64,000 bases of DNA. Origin: Chimonanthus salicifolius (Eukaryota; Streptophyta; Magnoliopsida; Laurales; Calycanthaceae). A program made the position numbers and the translations under genes. Positions 46,100 through 58,153 of the stretch are shown piece by piece. The stretch spans positions 20,603,302 through 20,667,301 of the forward strand of contig CM023534.1 in NCBI GenBank assembly GCA_013350335.1, given 5' to 3'. Below the pieces are notes generated by a model. It saw nothing but the letters and a program-made list of their open reading frames with translations, made no database searches and was not told the DNA's origin. Each line of letters begins with the position of its first letter. Position 1 is the first letter of the stretch.

Positions 46100-47010
46100 T
46101 GCATTACAAAAATACTATCAGTTCTATATTCAATAATACTTGAGCAATATCAATTCTATTTATTTAAAATTTTAAATAAATAGAAATATTTTTCAATTAA
46201 AACTTATTTTTATAGTCAATATAGTAAAAAAACTTAATATAGTAAAAAAATAATATGAGGTCTATGTCTTAAAAAAATTCAAAAAGTTTTAGTTATTCAT
46301 TTAATGATTTAAAATAACTGATTTAGTTTAATAAAATACATTTTTATAATATAGTAAAAAATACTCTATTCAATAAAATATTTTTATAGTCAATTAATCA
46401 ATTAATACTTCAGCACTATCAGTTCTATTTATTTAAAATTTTAAATAAAATATAAATATTTTTCAATTAAAACTTATTTTTATAGTCAATATTATAAAAA
46501 AAACTTAATATGGTAAAAAAATAATATGAAATAATATGAGGTCTAAGTCTTAAAAAAAAATTCAAACAGTTTTAGTTATTCATTTAATGATTTAAAATAA
46601 CTAATAAAATATATTTTTATGATATAGTGAAAAATACTTTATTCAATAAAATATTTTTATAGTCAATATGATCAATTAATACTTAAGCACTATCAGTTCC
46701 ATTTATTTAAAATTTTAAATAAAATTTAAATATTTTTTATTAAAACTTATTTTTATAGTCAATATAGTAAAAAAACTTAATATTGTAAAAAAATACTATG
46801 AGGTCTAAGTCTTACAAAAATTCAAACAGTTTTAGTTATTCATTTAATGATTAAAAATAACTGATTTAGTTTAATAAAATATATTTTTATAATATAGTAA
46901 AAAATACTATATTCAATAAAATATTTTTATAGTCAATATAATCAATTAATACTTAAGCACTATCGGTTCTATTTATTTAAAATTTTCAATAAAATATTTT
47001 TTTAGTTATA
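46100..47010 (-). repeat. AT-rich 260-280 bp tandem repeats in hAT B
   Basis: A unit of about 260-280 bases is repeated a little more than three times. Landmarks TATCAGTTCTATTTATTT recur at about 46147, 46428, 46690 and 46960. Each unit contains AGGTCTAAGTCTTA and GTTTTAGTTATTCATTTAAT. The same unit occurs about 2.5 times in hAT C (57365-57990) and about once in hAT D (55330-55500). Confidence 0.85.
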
Positions 47011-47566
47011 TATTTACAGACCTAACACATTAAAAAAAAACACACGGAAGCACTTCCATGTCCTTGTGCGAGGACATGGACACCTAACACACAATCAAAT
47101 AAATATCTAATACAATATAGTATCTAACTTTGCCAAAAAAAATAAAGAGCTAATGCAAAGCTGAGAAGAGCTCTCAAACTGTTGAAGGCTTGAACGACTT
47201 CCGCAGACACGGCTTGAAGAAGGAGAAGCGATGGATGAAGAAGGGTTTGAAGGGTTTTTCTTTGTTTGCTTGAAAGAAACACAAGTAAGAGGGCCAGGTA
47301 TTTATCAACCTTGTTTAGACTTTCGATCTTCCCAGGCAATCAAAAGTGTCAATTTCCCATGCACATCTTTTCCTATTCTGCTGATTTTCCCTCTTTTGCT
47401 CATTTTCCCTTTTCTTTTTTCTTCAAAAACGCACGATGGTGCGATTGAAGAGTTTGGAATTGCATGATCTGCGATTTTAGAAAAACTCGGACGATTGATG
47501 GCATTTTTCTAGTTGACCATCTGAGTCGAGTCAACTCGTACGAGTTGAACAATTTTAACAGCGCTG

Positions 47567-49545
47567 ATAAACACAAAACTGCCTTTGAGTTATCGACAGG
47601 TAGGAAGCCTAATGCAAAATATCTTATGGTCTTCGGAACCAAATGTCATATTCTTAGAGACCAGTGAGAACTTGGGGAAATTTGATTCCAAAAGTGATGA
47701 TGGGATCTTTCTTGGATACTCTAATACCAGTCGGGCCTATAGAGTCCAAAATTAAGGACTGGGACAATCCAATATCTATAAATGTTGTTGATGACTTCAT
47801 GGAAGACTCACAAATCTTGTCAAAAGATGATGAAGAACTCCCTTCAAACCGAAGTAAAGAATCTTCATCCATTGCATCATCATCATCATGTGCATGATTT
47901 GAAATCAGTAACGGATCACCCCAAATCTCAAATTATTGGTGACCCTTAGATTGGTGTAAAGACAAGAAAACAATATGAAAATATCTCAAGCTACATGAGC
48001 TTCACCTCTCATATAGAACCAAAAAATGTTAGTGAAGCTTTACTTGATGAGGATTGGGTAAATGCCATGCAAGAAGAACTTACCCAATTAAAAAAAAATG
48101 ATGTTTGGGACCTAGTGCCTAGACCTAAAAGCTCAAATGTTATTGGCACTAAGTGGATATACAAAAATAAGTTGGATGAGCACGGTGTCATTGTCAGAAA
48201 CAAAGCCTGTCTAGTTGCTCAATGATATACTCAAATAGAGGGCATTGATTTCGATGAGACCTTTGCACCGGTTGCTCGATTAGAGTCTTTTCGCATTTTG
48301 TTATCCATTTCATGTCTCTTTAAATTCAAATTATTTTAAATAGATGTCAAAAGTGCTTTCTTAAATGGGATTTTAAATGAAGAAGTGTATGTGGAACAAC
48401 CCAAAGGTTTCATTGACCCACACTGTCTTGACCATGTGTTCAAGTCAAAGAAAGCATTATATGGTGTTAAAGCCCATAGAGCCTGGTATGAACGGCTTAC
48501 ACAGTTCTTGCTGTCTCGCAACTTTACAAGGGGAAGTGTGGACAAAACGTTGTTTGTTCAAAGAAACAATGAAACCTTTGTGATTGCCCAAATCTATGTA
48601 GATGACATAGTATTTGGATCCATAAATGAAAAGGCTACTATTGATTTCTCCAATCTTATGAAATCTGAATTCGAAATGAGTATGGTTGAAGAACTTAACT
48701 CTTTTCCAGGTCTACAAGTTAAACAACTGAATGATGACTTATTCATCTCACAGTCTAAATATGCCAATGACTTAGTTGAATGATTTGGGCATGAGGGGTT
48801 TAAACAATCTAAGACACCCATGAGTACCACAGCTAAACTACTCAAAGATGAAAGTGGTAAAGATGTTGACCCAAGCCTTTACAGGAGTATGATTGGGAGC
48901 CTGCTGTACTTAACTGCTAGTAGACCTAACATTGCCTTTAGTGTTGGAGCATGTGCTCGGTTTCAGTCAAAGACAATAGAATCCCACGTAAAAGCTGTCA
49001 AAAGAATCATTAAATATATTGCAGGAACACCTAATCTTGGCATTTGGTATCCATTTGACACATCTTCACAAATTGTTGGATACTCTGATGCCGATTGGGC
49101 AAGAAATTTAGATGATAGAAAATCAACGAGTGGAGGTTGCTTCTATATTGGAAATTTCTTACTGGCTTGGCATAGCAAAAAGGAATCAGCCGTCTCGTTA
49201 TCCATAGCTGAAGCTGAGTACATAGCTGTTGCTAGTAGTTGTACCCAACTTCTATGGATGAGACAGATGTTACAAGATTATGGCCTAGAACAAGACACTG
49301 TGTCTACTTTGTGATAATATTAGTGCTATAAATATCTCTAAAAATCCTGTCCAGCACTCACGAACAAAACACATTGACATTCGTTATCATTTTATAAGAT
49401 AATTGGTAGAAGAAAAATCCATTGGGTTTGAATATGGGTCCACAGAAAATCAATTGGCAGACATTATGACCAAACCCCTTGACTCAATCAGATTTCTCTT
49501 TCTTCGAAAATCTATTGGTGTTTCTAATCCTGCTTGAGTGTCAGT
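47567..49545 (+). pseudogene. Sirevirus integrase C-terminus, reverse transcriptase and RNase H
   Basis: The sequence begins inside integrase with KTAFELSTGRKPN directly at the hAT B border, then FGTKCHILRD. The RT domain starts at about 48040 (DEDWVNAMQEELTQLKKND, then GTKWIYKNKLDE), continues through KSAFLNG and YVEQPKGF, and keeps an intact catalytic box IYVDDIVFGS (48593-48622). RNase H follows with GYSDADWARNLDDRKSTSGG and SIAEAEYIAVASSCTQLLWM. Lesions are few for this window: stops near 48223, 48338 and 48781, and frameshifts near 47670 and 49313. The tail NQLADIMTKPL (about 49450) marks the end of pol. The N-terminal half of this integrase lies inverted at 63057-62478. Confidence 0.92.
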
Positions 49546-49554
49546 GAATGTGTG

Positions 49555-49556
<2 letters not shown>

Positions 49557-49610
<54 letters not shown>
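49557..49610. repeat. TA dinucleotide microsatellite
   Basis: About 27 uninterrupted AT/TA units lie immediately after the pol end of the Sirevirus. The length is likely variable between individuals. Confidence 0.95.
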
Positions 49611-49613
<3 letters not shown>

Positions 49614-49759
49614 TGGAAAATTGTTCTGTCCTTGTCGAGGGGATCGGAACATCTCCAAGGCCCTCGGGAGTCATGACCTCAAGCTCGAACACGAGAGGCA
49701 CGAGGTTGCACGATTCTTTTTAAACAACCTTTTTTCGTTTTTTTTTGGTCTCACGCATC

Positions 49760-51125
49760 ACTTTTGAAAGAGTTGTTCGCTCTGCTAGGGTTTCCTCATG
49801 TCTTCCCCCTTTGTGCTCTCCAGTTCTCCATCACGGTCGCCGATCTTCACTCTGAATCGCTCTCTCCTCCTTTCGCTGCAACTCCTCTTGTGGATCGGGT
49901 GAACCCCTTCTCTTCGAGTTTTTTTGTCTTTCCCTGCTCTATTTGGTGTATTTTTTTTGGAAAAACTCTTGTCTTGGGTATAAGTCACCATCATCCTGCC
50001 AAGATTAAAGATTGTCGGAGCCATTCCCATTACCCGTGGTCGTCGTTTTCATGGGGCTTCATCCTCTACACTTCCTACTTCTGCGCCTCCTTCTGCACCA
50101 CCCACTTCACGCCCTTCTCCCTCCTCATTCTCTCAGAGGCCGAAGAAGCTTCTTGCTCAAAAACGAAAAAATCCATCTTCTAGTCCCCCTCCAGAGCAAG
50201 AGCAAATTCCATCTCCCACACCTGTTGCTCCACCCGAGCTTCAATTTGAGGGGAGCCTATCCTGGACTGACTCTTCAGGCAAATCTGGTCCCCTCCGAGT
50301 ATTCTGATCCCGTATTTCCTGAAGATTGAGGACATTTTCTGAAACCAATTATCAAATACACTGCATTTAAGAACCTAAATATTGAGCGGAAAACCTTCAT
50401 TCCTGATCTGGCAAAATATCAATCGGTAAACATTATTAGAAAGATGGGATGGGAGAATTTTTTTGAGTGGGGTGAAAAGGCATATCCTTCCTTGGCTAGA
50501 GGGATGTTTTGCTCAATTCTGGACTACCCTACCTCTCCACCTTATTCATTTCGTTTCAATTTCAAAATGGAGAGACAGAAACAGTAACACCCCATCTTGT
50601 ATCTACTCTTTTATCCATCCCCATTTATAATGATGGCGATATCACTAAGGTCAAAGACAAGGTGCTAGATATGGATAAAAAGAAAATCGGCAAGAAACTT
50701 TGTGGTAGTAATGCTGAATGGAAAGCTGATAATAGTCTGCATGCCTCAAGTCTCCTTTCCCATTACAAACTCCTTCATCTGTTGTTCACTTACCATTCGT
50801 ATACTTTGCCTCCCTACCTTGATTTGCTCTCATATCATTTCCTACCAGAAATCATCTGGGAGTGGTGTTCGACCATTCTGTTATCTCATGTCTAGGCTTG
50901 CCCTTCATTTTGGTGTCAAGCCACCTAGGGGCGAAATTCCAAAGGGTACCTAGATTTCCAATTGGTATTATATTGAGTTGTGTCTGTGAAACATTAAACC
51001 ATCATCTTCTGTTGTTCCTACTGAAGAGGAGACTGTCCAAGAATCCGATCACGATGACTCTCCTGCTCCTGATGTTCTAGTGCCTTCCCTTGATCGTGAG
51101 TTTGTAGGCACTTTTTGAGTCCATG
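49760..51125 (+). pseudogene. Sirevirus env-like (third ORF) remnant, second copy
   Basis: This lies between pol and the polypurine tracts, as expected for the env-like ORF of Sireviruses. The start region (49764-50180) has Ser- and Pro-rich frames. A conserved block follows, split over frames: FIPDLAKYQSV, KMGWENFF, GEKAYPSLARGMFCS, then (50509-50895) ETETVTPHLVSTLLSIPIYN, DGDITK and LLSHYKLLHLLFTYHSY. It is clearly homologous to 5389-5890. A coiled-coil-like tail (about 51123-51240, QLREEHNE type) also recurs at 6120-6230. The function of this ORF is not established; all frames are broken. Confidence 0.65.
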
Positions 51126-51489
51126 AGGCAACTCCAAGAAGCACAGTTTGCCGAAGTGCATAGTGGGATTGACCAACTGCGTCAAGAGCACAATGAATTC
51201 TCGGTGTTTGTGAACGAATCCATTAAGGCCTCTTCTCGTGCCTTCACAATCTTGCTTCCTCGTGCAAAAGAAATGATGCAGCACCCCCGTCTCCTCCTGT
51301 TGATACCGCTCAGAACATGTCTCTTTCTCAATTTTTTTTTTTTTTTTTTGTGTGTCTTGGGCATGTAAACAGTAAACCTTAAAACTACTCATGCTTGGTT
51401 TGATACTCTTATGTTTTGCATATATTAGTTTTATAGTTGGGCTACTAATTTTTTATACTTCTTCGTCTGTTATCTCCTTTGTCAAATTT

Positions 51490-51826
51490 TGACAAAAAGG
51501 GGGAGTAAGTCTCAAGATTCTAATGTTGAGGGGGAGATTCAAATCCCACCTAGTATGCATTCTAATGTTGAGGGGGAGATTCAAATCCCACCTAGTATGC
51601 TTGTTTTGCTGCAAGTTTTGATTTGTTTTGCAGACATACCGTTAGGGGGAGTTAGTTGCAGCGTCAGTTGAAGAAAAAGGGATTGGTTTAGTGTTTTAGT
51701 GTTGAGTTGTGTTCAAAGGGTTGTATTTGTATATGTTTCTTTTCAATATATGGGTTGGGAGTTAAGATTTTGTACATTTTTTTTGAGAAATTGGGTTTTT
51801 GTCACGAAATTGACAAAGGGGGAGAT
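51490..51826 (+). promoter_or_regulatory. Repeated polypurine tracts before the Sirevirus 3' LTR
   Basis: Purine tracts occur at about 51494 (AAAAAGGGGGAGTAAG), 51528 and 51570 (GAGGGGGAGATT), 51652 (TTAGGGGGAGTTAG) and 51815 (AAAGGGGGAGATT, adjoining the LTR). The middle two belong to a perfect 42-base tandem duplication (51517-51558 and 51559-51600). Such tracts prime plus-strand DNA synthesis, and their repetition is a Sirevirus trait. Confidence 0.85.
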
Positions 51827-53243
51827 TGTTAGTGCCCTGGCTAGTCCAAGTCACCTTTTTGTCAATGTTCGTGACCCTGTCAAACTTGCCTTGGATGCTT
51901 GGAGGATAGTGAAGATTAGAAGATTCGAAGTCTGAGCTTATTGGTACATCTCATTGTGTGTATGGCAACTGTTTCAGGTATGATACCCTTAGATGGACCT
52001 TAGGCATCCAAAATTAGTGGACCTTGAGCAAACCTAGTGTAAAATAGAGGCTAAGGCAGAAATTTGGAAAAACATATTATGCCTAGATCAAGCCCCTTTG
52101 GCCTGAGGAGTAAGGATCTGTAACTGTCTTTTATCAGTATCCCCAGCTTGAGCCCCTCGAGTATGGGCGAGGCCCTCGTCCTTAGCGATCAGTGTTTGAA
52201 CTGAAAAAAATTTACCTGAGCTTAGCTCGAGCCACACTCGAGCAGTCGAGCCCCTCGATCTGTGAACCTGCCTCTGCTATTTGAAAATATCCTGTGCTCT
52301 CAGACTGAGCCCCTCGAGGCTAGTCGTTAATGATCCAGTTGTGCCTTCTCTATTTGGCCACCAGTTGACCCTTAGTTGGCATTTCCAAATTTGGTGGTCG
52401 AGCCCCTCCAGGACGCTCCCGAACCCCTCGGGAACACGCTACCGAGCCCCTCGGGAAGGAGCCTGTTACTTTACATTAAACCTCTATTTATACCCGACCT
52501 CTCTTGGTTTTAAAGACATGATTGAGACCATAAACAAAACCCTAATTTATCAGAGGGTATTCCAAGTAATTTCCTTCTCATCTCTTCCTCCCAAACCTCC
52601 ATGAAAATCTCAGAAGATGACCAATTCCTGAAGGAAGAAGAGGTTGAGAGAAAACCATCTAGGACATCCTGTAGAATCCTTTTGTCCTAGCCTTGCATCT
52701 TTACTGCAGTTGCCTTCACCGGTGAGATTCAGATGTGAAGACCAAAGCAAGAAGATCTCTGAAGAAGCACGTCTACACAATTCAACGCATCCCAAGGCAT
52801 TTTTTTTTTATATATATATAAACATCATCATTGTAAGGTGGACTAGAGCTTTGTGCCCAAACCCCAGAAAAAATAGGAGTCGAGGAGTAGACCAAAGGTG
52901 GTCGAAACTCTTTAGGTGTATTGTGAGGGTGAGAAACCCTTTCATAGTGTATTTCCAGATAACCCAAAGTTGAGTGATCTAAGAGTGGATGTAGGTTATT
53001 TAAACTAAACCACTATAAATTCATGTGCATTTGTGGTCAATGTTTTTCTGACTTGGTTATCTGCATCTATATTCATAGATCGATTTTTTTTGTTAATTAT
53101 TTATCAAATAATTTGAACATTGAATTAAATTGATTAAATAAAATTGGTTGGTCCTATTCACCACCAACTCGTCCCCCCCCCCCCCCCCCCCCCCCCTCCC
53201 TCCCTCCTTCTCAGACTCGTGCATTGGTCTAGCCAGACTTTCA
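51827..53243 (+). mobile_element. Sirevirus 3' LTR (L4)
   Basis: The LTR runs from TGTTAGTGCCCTGG to GACTTTCA. U3 (52080-52460) has about ten GAGCCCCTCGA-type motifs. A TATA-like CTCTATTTATACCC lies at about 52481. The C-rich block at the end is expanded to 24 consecutive C (53173-53196), followed by TCCC units. It closes the element whose pol is at 47567-49545. The following five bases are AGTGA. Confidence 0.85.
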
Positions 53244-54399
53244 AGTGACACATGGGTTGGGTCAAGAAAAAAAAAAAAAGAGGGAAGAAGAAGAGAAGGG
53301 AAGAAAAGGGAAGAAGAAGAAGAGGTATCTGGATAGAGGAGAGGAAGAGGCTTCGCACCCCGTTCCTTGGCTTCTCGCTGAGGCTCGTTGATTTCTCACC
53401 AACATAACATGCGCATGGAGGAGTTTTTCCATAGCAAAAAAAAAAATCGATTCTTCTTGTATTCATCGAGAGCCTCAACGAGGGTTACATGGTATTTATA
53501 ATATCTTATGTCATGAAAAGATCAAAATACCCTTATTACAAAGAATGCCCAAAATACCCTTAAATAAACCCAAAATTACATCGAAACAAACACAATCAAA
53601 TAAATTCAAAATAAAATAACCCATTAATCCTAAATCAAATAAATCAATCCTAAATAAATAAATACTCCACAAAATCTAATAATCCATGTTGTCATCCAAT
53701 GCTCCGCATCAACAATAGGCAGAAAACTAGAAAACTGGGTTTTCTAAGACAGAGAATGACGATGGTGAAAGCACAACCGAAAACCAAATCCTTTGAAGAC
53801 AGATTTGCAAGGCCACCTTACAGATGGATAGGCCCACCAAAAAACGACAGGGAAGGATGGGGTCATGCTGTCAGACGCTTCGCTAGTGAATGTGAAGTAG
53901 GACTGAAACTCGGGTTGGGCCGGGTCGGGTTTCAATAAACCCAACCAAACCCAACCCATGTCAAAAATTATTGAACCCGACCCGAATTTCATGCGGGTTT
54001 ATTTTTTCCTAACCCAACCTGACCCGAGATGTACAAAAACATAACCATACCCGACCCAAGTTTCACCCTACCGAAAAGGGACTACTGCAGAGGAGAAAAC
54101 GCTGGACTCCACAAGAAGACTGAGAAAAAAAATCTTAGATCTGTAGAAGAACAAAGAAATCCTCAGAGAGCCGGAATCAAAGATGGCGTCAGTATTCCAG
54201 CGAGGAACAGTAAAACGGAAAAGAAAAATCCTCCTAAAGCATCCAAAAATTCGTTCTAGCTGATACCATATAGAAAATAATAATAAGGAAAAAGGAAAAA
54301 AGGAAAGAGAAATTGTGGAGAGGAAGTCTTTCTCTAAGTTGTATTTAATTGTGTAAAATAAGAAAAGAGTATATGTATAAATAGATTACTGAGGATCAA
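53244..54399 (-). mobile_element. 5' end of a minus-strand LTR retrotransposon (LTR, primer site, leader), decayed
   Basis: On the minus strand TGGTATCAGCTAG (54268-54256) is a primer binding site of the initiator tRNA-Met type. Before it (54399-54269) is LTR-like sequence with a TATA box (CTATTTATACATA). After it comes a leader with no recognised domain. Around 53500-53440 another TATAAATACC lies in an LTR-like context. No gag or pol frame can be named. The LTR is cut on its upstream side by hAT D. Confidence 0.5.
53899..54072. mobile_element. Small MITE related to the element at 19132-19499
   Basis: The ends TAGGACTGAAACTCGGGT and (other end, complemented) TAGGGTGAAACTTGGGT are near-copies of the terminal repeats of the 368-bp MITE. 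The interior has the same GGGTTGGG and AACCCGACCCG content. It is 174 bases long. No clean 8-bp duplication is visible. Confidence 0.7.
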
Positions 54400-55633
54400 T
54401 CATCCGAGTTTTGCTAAAATCGCAGATCGTGCAATTCCAAACTCGTTAATCGCACAATCGTGAAACGTTGAAGAAAAAAAAGAACAGGGAAAATGAGCAG
54501 AAGAAGGAAAATGAGTAAAAGAGGGAAGACGTGCGGTGGATTCCTATTGAAGTATAGAGATTTAAGTTTTATTGATAAATACTTGGCCTTTGCATTCGTT
54601 GCTTCACTCCTCTGCAAGCAAAGAAAGTGACCCTTCCTGAATTCCTTCATCTGCCTCTAGAGATCTCTTCTATGCAAGCCGTCACCTCTGGAAATCGTCT
54701 TCTCTTCCTCTGGAAGTCCTTCATCTTCCTCTTTTCTTCTTCTTCTTCTTCTTCTCTTCTCCTCTCACGTCTGTGATTTTCCTCCTCTTTTCGCTTTCGC
54801 CTCTAGTTTCTTTTGCAAGTGGGTTTCGGTTTTTTTTTTTTTTTTGCAAACTTAGATACATCAGCACTTTTATTTAAGTTAGTGGTACGTTTAAGGGTCC
54901 TCATACGAGGACATGGAGCTGGTTTCTTCAGTTTACTGTAAACAGTACTGTTTTTATTACCGTTTCTATTTTTTTAAAAAAACTTAAGACTTGTAATCTG
55001 TATAATATTCTATATAGCTAGATTTAGGCTTGTAATCTTTATAATATTATATATAGCTAGACTTAGACTTGTAATCTATATAATATTATATATATCTAGT
55101 AATATTATAAATATACTGTGAAATCAATATAATATTATATATGTAGACTTAGAGTTAGGGAAAAGAAATAATAAATTAATTTCAGGGATTTCCTATGGAA
55201 TGGAGTTTAAAAAATAATAATAATAATAGTGCACTATCTATAATAATAATGCATAATGAGAAGTAAGTTCAATGACTCAGTTTAGTTTTAATAGTGTTAA
55301 TTTATTGAATATAATATCTTATCCAATTAAATTAGAATTTTTTACTATATTGACTATAGAAATAAGTTTTATTTCAAAAATATTTATATATTTTATTTAA
55401 ATAAATAGAACTGATAGTTAACTCGAACTCCACTGCAGCCTTTAATATTATTACACTAAATCAGTTATTTTAAATCATTAAATCAATAATCATTCTTTCA
55501 TATTATATGTAATTGTAATATAAATAATAATTGTAGCAAAAAAAGTCCAAAATGTTAAAAGTCTTATTATTCTACGATTTACGAGTCACACCCTTAGACC
55601 GAGTCACGATACGATTCGAGTTTGACAACATTG
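54400..55633 (+). mobile_element. hAT D: internally deleted, 5'-truncated copy
   Basis: The right end TTCGAGTTTGACAACATTG is the family 3' terminus. The left begins inside the family 5' region (CATCCGAGTTTTGCTAAAATCG, compare 56757) and lacks the terminal repeat. The transposase is gone. One AT-rich repeat unit (55330-55500) and the CT-rich leader survive. It is a non-autonomous derivative. Confidence 0.8.
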
Positions 55634-55639
55634 ACCCCA

Positions 55640-56530
55640 TCAATCCAAGTGTTTAAAGTTCTGTCATTTTCCTAGTACCTTCTACTTATAACCTTTCAAT
55701 TCTTTCTATTGATGCCATTTCTAGTCATCAACCCAAGTTCCCAAACCATCTCAAGGAGCATTCCCTCATCTCGCATCCATTGGTGCTACCTTTAAGATTT
55801 GTCTAGTACAATCATTTTTATTCCACTCACCCATCTTTGCATGTGCTTTTTTGTTACCATCACCGTCTTTTTTTTTTTTTGGGTTTATTTTTCAGTAGCC
55901 GATATTCAGCTCCATACAACATCATTGATCTAAGTATTGTTCTATAGAATCTCCCCCTTATTTGACATGACAATTCGATCATACAAAGGCCCACTAGCAT
56001 GCCTACATTTAACCTACACTCTTTGCCCCACCCTACGAGCAATATCTAAGGTACTTCCTCCACTTGGTTTTTTGAATGGAGCCCAATATCTAATTTCATT
56101 ACAATTTTAAACTAATCATTATCAAGTTTTATTGCTTTGTCCTCTCTACTCTTGAATCCACTAAAATTACATGAATTCTTTGTGTGCTAATCTTGAAATT
56201 GTTTGCCTCCAAAAGCATTCCTCCATAATTGTAGTTTAATGTTTAGTTAACTTTCTCATCTCACTAATTAGTACATGTCAGCTGCAAACGTCATGCACCA
56301 TGGAACTTCATCTTGGGTTTTTGATGTCATATTAAGATAAATATTTAAGGTCTCAAAGTAGACCCTTGTCCAACTCTAATTGGGAACTCTAATGTTTCTT
56401 GTTCTCCACATTGATCTTATTTCTCTTTCATGCATATCCGATATAATCTCTACATATTTGTTAGGAATGCCTTTCCTATTCAACCTTTCCCAAGTTGTTT
56501 TCATTTTTGGATTTAGGCCTTTGTAAATGG
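55640..56530 (-). pseudogene. RTE-type LINE reverse transcriptase 3' fragment
   Basis: Read on the minus strand from 56530, the scraps follow the order of plant RTE-clade LINE reverse transcriptase. First comes RKGIPNKYVEIISDM, then QDEVPWCMTFAADM, where the catalytic FADD box should be (here FAAD). RGRFYRTILRSMMLYGAEY follows, and then, past a T/A-rich gap, RWFGN and ASIERIERL. Stops and shifts are frequent. The 3' side ends at hAT D. A LINE of this type could have supplied the machinery for the SINE, but this copy is dead. Confidence 0.8.
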
Positions 56531-58153
56531 GCAGTGGCCTTGTTGGTGTATGGAACTGGGCCTCAAGTTAAGAATAGGGAGTATCATGATTTATCAGGTC
56601 TGGGCCACCTAGCTAAGAACCCAATCTATCCTCTTCTCTTGGAAAAATAAACCGGTGTTGTTAAAATCATCCAAGTTGTGAGTCAACTCGTACGAGTTGA
56701 CTCAACTCGGATGGTCAATCGAGTCAACTCGCTGGTCAACTCGAAAAATGCCATCAATCGTCCGAGTTTTTCTAAAATCGCAAATCATGCGATTCCAAAC
56801 TCTTCAATCGCACCATCGTGCGATTTTGAACAAAAAATAAGAAAAGGGAAAATGAGCAAAAGAGGGGAAAAAAAAGAGGGGGGAAAATCAACAGAATAGG
56901 AAAAGATGTGCATGGGAAATCGACACTTTTGATTGCCTGGGAAGATCGAAAGTCTAAAAAGGGTTGATAAATACTTGGCCCTCTTACTTGTGTTTCTTTC
57001 AAGCAAACAAAGCAAAACCCTTCTTCATCCATCACTTCTACTTCAAGCCGTGTCTGCGGAAGTCGTTCAAGCCTTCAATAGTTCGAGAGCTCGAGTTCGA
57101 GGTATGCTTCCCTCTTTTCTTCTTTTCCTCTTCTCCTCTCCATTTCTCCTCTTTGGTTTCGCCTCTGGTTTTTCTCTCCGTCTTCGCTTTCCTCTTCTCG
57201 GTTTTGCATTAGCTCTTCTCAGTTTTGCATTAGCTCTTTATTTTTTTTTGCGAACTTAGATACTATATTGTATTAGATATTTATTTGATTGGGTGTTAGG
57301 TGTCCATGTCCTCGTATTGGGACATGGAAGTGCTTCCGTGTGTTTTTTTTTAATCGTGTGAGGTCTGTAAAAATATAACTATAAAAATATTTTATTGAAA
57401 AATATTTATATTTTATTTAAAATTTTAAATAAATAGAACCGATAATCCTTAAGTATTAATTGATTATATTGACTATAAAAATATTTTTTTGAATATAGTA
57501 TTTTTTACTATATTATAAAATATATTTTTATTAAACTAAATCAGTTATTTGAAATCATTAAATGAATAACTAAAACTGTTTCGAGTTTTTTCAAGACTTA
57601 GACCTCATATTATTTCATATTATTTTTTTACAATATTGACTATAAAAATAAGTTTTACTTGAGAAATATTTATATTTTATTTAAAATTTTAAATAAATAG
57701 AACTGATAGTGCTTAAGTATTAATTGATTATATTGACTATAAAAATATTTTATTGAATATAGTATTTTTTACTATATTATAAAAATATATTTTATTAAAC
57801 TAAATCAGTTATTTTAAATCATTAAATGAATAACTAAAACTGTTTGAATTTTTTAAGACTTAGACCTCATATTATTTTTTTACTATATTAAGTTTTTTTA
57901 CTGTATTGACTATAAAAATAAGTTTTAATTGAAAAATATTTATATTTATTTAAAATTTTAAATAAATAGAACTGATAGTGCTTAAGTATTATTGAATATA
58001 GAACTGATAGTATTTTTGTAATGCATATTATTTCTAAGATAGAGATAATGAAAATTCTGATATTAATATTTTTTTTTGTCTTTTTTTTTGCGGATGATTG
58101 TTTACTGTGGATAATAAATGGATGTTTCTTTTTAATTTATAAAGATTGTTAAA

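Larger units (their letters stand above)
43198..47566 (-). mobile_element. hAT B: hAT transposon, minus strand
   Basis: On the minus strand the element runs from a 5' end CAGCGCTGTTAAA (47566) to a 3' end TTTGACAACATTG (43198). It belongs to the hAT A family, being about 4.37 kb with the same gene layout. A subterminal 18-base perfect palindrome (47530-47547) and CAATCGCACC motifs mark the 5' side. The 8 bases beyond the 3' end are AAATAAAC on the minus strand. They do not match the bases beyond its own 5' end, but are identical to the 8 bases before the 5' end of hAT C. Confidence 0.9.

Noticed and set aside
53699..53938. A 79-codon Arg- and Lys-rich protein
   Set aside because: It overlaps the MITE at 53899 and the leader of a decayed retroelement; no family resemblance.
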